The translations under genes and the position numbers were made by a program. Below, piece after piece: positions 14,804-17,175 of a DNA stretch of 17,175 nt. Numbering within the stretch: position 1 is the stretch's first letter; each line of letters starts with the position of its first letter. A model generated the notes under the pieces. That model saw only the letters and a program-made list of their open reading frames with translations. It was not told the origin of the DNA and made no database searches. Source of the DNA: CAZDRI01 sp964508055 (GTDB lineage Bacteria > Pseudomonadota > Gammaproteobacteria > PS1 > Pseudothioglobaceae); the NCBI GenBank assembly GCA_964508055.1, contig CAZDRI010000032.1, positions 1 to 17,175 on the forward strand. Direction: 5' to 3'.

Positions 14804-15373
14804 ATGTTAAAAATTATAATGAGAGTTTTTATCTTAATTTTATTTTTTATTTATACAAGCTTTTCTTATGCTGATTTTATTAAAATTGATAATAATGGTA
14901 ATAAATTAGACATATCATCTAAAAAATGGCATTGTGTTTTAGATAGAAAAACAAATTTAATGTGGGAAGTTAAAACAACTGACCATACATTACATAACCA
15001 GCATAATACTTATACTTGGTTTGATGGCAAAACAGGCACTAAAAATGGAGGAAACTCAAAAAATTGTAATTGGGGGAAATTTTGTAATACAAGTAAATAT
15101 GTCAGCTTAATTAACTCACAAAAATTATGCTCATTTTCTAATTGGCGCCTACCTAGTGTAGTAGAGCTAACTACTATTATAAAATACACAGATTTTGACC
15201 CAACAATTGATACTGTATTTTTTCCTAATGCTATACCTTCTCTTTATTGGTCAAGTGAAGAAAATATAGATGATAAAGAAGCAGCTTGGGATGTGCCTTT
15301 TTTTTATGGCGGCGAAGGCGGTAGTGGTAAAGAATTTAACTCATATATAAGATTAGTCAGAAATGCTGATTAG
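14804..15373 (+). CDS. Exported DUF1566 (Lcl C-terminal-like) domain protein
   Basis: Encodes a 189-residue protein with an N-terminal signal peptide: charged MLKIIMR, hydrophobic core to about residue 18, and likely cleavage after SYA (21-23). The rest is a single DUF1566/Lcl_C domain: DRKTNLMWEVK (47-57), a Trp/Gly-rich middle, NWRLPSVVEL (113-122), LYWSSE (147-152) and the closing IRLVRN (182-187). Four cysteines (44, 88, 94, 109) remain after cleavage and could pair in the periplasm. Such domains resemble FGE-sulfatase/C-type-lectin folds and occur in surface or envelope proteins; function is unknown. An alternative start at 14819 (MRVFI) would still leave a signal peptide. It overlaps recJ by 11 bp, which is an odd pairing of an envelope protein with a nuclease. 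Confidence 0.85.
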   Translation: MLKIIMRVFILILFFIYTSFSYADFIKIDNNGNKLDISSKKWHCVLDRKTNLMWEVKTTDHTLHNQHNTYTWFDGKTGTKNGGNSKNCNWGKFCNTSKYVSLINSQKLCSFSNWRLPSVVELTTIIKYTDFDPTIDTVFFPNAIPSLYWSSEENIDDKEAAWDVPFFYGGEGGSGKEFNSYIRLVRNAD

Positions 15374-17054
15374 AGCTATTAATGAAGATTTATTTAAATC
15401 GTATTCTGATGATATACCTAATTTTTTAAAACAAATATTTGCTTCTCGTAATATTAAAGAAGATGATTTAGACCTTAGTATTAAAAATCTAATAAAGCCT
15501 GATTTCTTAAATTTAGATAAAGCACTTAGATTATTAGAAAATGCTCTAATAAAACAAAAAAAAATTTTAATAATAAGTGATTTTGATGCTGATGGTGCAA
15601 CAGCTTGTGCAGTATCAATTAGAGCTTTAAAATTAATGGGGGCAAAACATATTGATTTTTTAGTGCCTAATAGAATGCTACATGGCTATGGCTTAAGCAA
15701 AAAAATTGTTGATATTGCTTATAGGGAAAAACATCCTGATTTAATAATAACTGTAGATAATGGCATTGCTAATATTGATGGTGTAGAGCTTTGTCACAAA
15801 TATAATATTAAAGTAATAATTACTGATCACCACTTACCAGCTAATGAATTACCAAATGCTGATGCTATTATTAATCCTAATATTGATAAAAATTCAAAAT
15901 TAAAAAATCTAGCAGGAGTAGGTGTAAGTTTTTATTTGTTTGCTTCACTTAAAACTTATTTAATTAATAAAAACTACTTCAATAAAAATAATATAACTAT
16001 ACCAAACCTTATTTCATTATTAGATTTAGTTGCGTTAGGCACAGTTGCAGATGTAGTTAAGCTAGATAGAAATAATCGTATTTTAGTAAATGAAGGCACA
16101 AAGATAATTAAAAATAACAAGTCTTGTCAAGGCATAAAAGCATTATTAGATATAGCAAAAATCAATCATTTACAATTTAAAGCTAGTCAATTTGGATTTA
16201 ATATCGCCCCAAGAATTAACGCTGCTGGCAGATTAAGTGATATATCAAGAGGCATAAGATTGTTATTAACTGATGATATAAGCATTGCAAAAATATATGC
16301 CTTAGAATTAGAAGAGTTAAACATTAAAAGACGAGAAAAACAAGCTGAAACTGAAAAACAAGCTGAAGAAATTTTAATTACTGAAAAAATCAAAACTGAT
16401 AATTACTCCATAAGCCTTTATTCTAAAAATTGGCACGAAGGCATAATAGGTATAGTTGCTGGTAAATTAAAAGATAAATACAAGTGTCCTGCTTGCGTTT
16501 TTGCTACAACTGATGATAAATACCTAAAAGGCTCTATCCGTTCTATTAGTAGTGTGCATATCAAAGATTTGCTTGATATGTTAGATAGAAAATATCCTAA
16601 ACTAATTGAAAGTTTTGGTGGTCATGCTATGGCTGCAGGGCTTACAATTAAAAAAAATGATTTTGAGAAATTTTCCAAAATATTTGATAAATTAATAAAA
16701 AAATGGCTTGATAACACCCCTCCTAATATAGAAATATTAACTGATGGCTCATTAAAAACCTATGATATTACTTTAGAAAATAGCATAAAAATTGACCAAG
16801 CAGGACCGTGGGGCAGTGGCTTTGAAGAACCTTGTTTTTATGGTAATTTTAAAATATTAAATCAACAAACAATAGCCGAAAAACATCTTAAGTTACAATT
16901 AAAAACAAGCGCTTCTAATGTTATTTTTAATGCTATTTATTTTAATAGTCCCCCATTTGATAAAACTAATATTGATATTGTATATAAACTCGCAACTAAT
17001 GAATATATGGGACAAACCTCATTGCAATTATTAATTATTGAAGAATTAAATTAG
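15363..17054 (+). CDS. recJ: Single-stranded-DNA exonuclease RecJ
   Basis: RecJ is a 5'-3' exonuclease specific for single-stranded DNA, acting in RecF-pathway recombination and mismatch and base-excision repair. The 563-residue product has the DHH phosphoesterase core: DFDADG (73-78), TVDNGI (130-135), TDHHLP (154-159) and LGTVADVV (225-232). After a charged coiled-coil-like stretch rich in Glu, Lys and Gln (about 320-345), the DHHA1 region shows WHEGIIGIVAGKL and FGGHAMAAGL (about 419-428). The C-terminal OB-like part is present, and the length is close to the E. coli protein (577). The ATG at 15363 lies inside the end of the DUF1566 gene, so translation is probably coupled. No strong terminator is seen before repeat copy C, 70 bp downstream. 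Confidence 0.97.
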   Translation: MLIRAINEDLFKSYSDDIPNFLKQIFASRNIKEDDLDLSIKNLIKPDFLNLDKALRLLENALIKQKKILIISDFDADGATACAVSIRALKLMGAKHIDFLVPNRMLHGYGLSKKIVDIAYREKHPDLIITVDNGIANIDGVELCHKYNIKVIITDHHLPANELPNADAIINPNIDKNSKLKNLAGVGVSFYLFASLKTYLINKNYFNKNNITIPNLISLLDLVALGTVADVVKLDRNNRILVNEGTKIIKNNKSCQGIKALLDIAKINHLQFKASQFGFNIAPRINAAGRLSDISRGIRLLLTDDISIAKIYALELEELNIKRREKQAETEKQAEEILITEKIKTDNYSISLYSKNWHEGIIGIVAGKLKDKYKCPACVFATTDDKYLKGSIRSISSVHIKDLLDMLDRKYPKLIESFGGHAMAAGLTIKKNDFEKFSKIFDKLIKKWLDNTPPNIEILTDGSLKTYDITLENSIKIDQAGPWGSGFEEPCFYGNFKILNQQTIAEKHLKLQLKTSASNVIFNAIYFNSPPFDKTNIDIVYKLATNEYMGQTSLQLLIIEELN

Positions 17055-17124
17055 TAGTTAAAAATAAAAAACTTCTGCTTTTTGTTAAAAATTTGTCAAT
17101 ACAGAAATATTAATTATTATTTAA

Positions 17125-17175
17125 TTAGTCCAACCTGAATAATTCACAACTTATTGATTTAAGTAAATAAAATAT
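17125..17175 (-). repeat. Dispersed ~50-bp repeat, copy C (inverted), ending at the window edge
   Basis: This is the reverse complement of copy A over 51 bp without mismatch; the window stops while the match is still running. It lies 70 bp after recJ. As with copy B, the GGACTAA end is followed (inward) by TTAA. With copy A it brackets the whole window as inverted repeats. Confidence 0.92.

Noticed and set aside
17055..17124. Terminator after recJ
   Set aside because: Only a weak TTCTG/CAGAA pairing with a long loop is seen, with no T tract in the right place.

Overview
The window is an AT-rich bacterial chromosome segment, roughly 28-30% GC by eye, with short intergenic gaps. Its gene content is gammaproteobacterial: DUF484 next to xerC, type I glutamine synthetase with an adenylylation tyrosine, PriA, TusA and FtsW/MurG. 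The low GC, TusA and a K+-independent H+-pumping pyrophosphatase fit a small-genome sulfur-oxidising gammaproteobacterium, such as the SUP05/Thioglobus/mussel-symbiont group. That placement is inference and no marker gene here proves it.

Layout. (1) Positions 1-584: a small cysteine-rich protein gene (70-264) with its own terminator, lying between two direct copies of a 50-bp repeat, then a gene-free palindrome-rich stretch. (2) 585-3071: priA (-) and ybeY (+), divergent. (3) 3236-6863: a minus-strand block of hppA, an AI-2E/PerM-family membrane protein and a short NIF3/CutA-like protein. A 151-bp MITE-like element is wedged between the last two. (4) 6926-10041: a tight plus-strand run of moeB/thiF-like E1 enzyme, DUF484, a 23-codon leader ORF, xerC, tsaC and tusA, with several start/stop overlaps. 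(5) 10150-12578: glnA with a clear terminator, then bioB. (6) 12631-14767: ftsW-murG on the minus strand, convergent with bioB. (7) 14804-17054: an exported DUF1566 protein overlapping recJ. (8) 17125-17175: a third copy of the 50-bp repeat, inverted, ending exactly at the window edge.

Most genes are housekeeping: replication restart and recombination (priA, xerC, recJ), rRNA maturation (ybeY), tRNA modification and sulfur relay (tsaC, tusA, the E1 enzyme), nitrogen assimilation (glnA), biotin (bioB), peptidoglycan (ftsW, murG) and PPi-driven proton pumping (hppA). The accessory signal is concentrated in the dispersed repeat with its cysteine-rich mini-gene, the MITE-like element, and the tiny ORF coupled to xerC. 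Because both window ends fall inside copies of the same repeat, the window may be one assembly contig that broke at repeats. I found no tRNA, rRNA, CRISPR array, transposase gene or phage gene.
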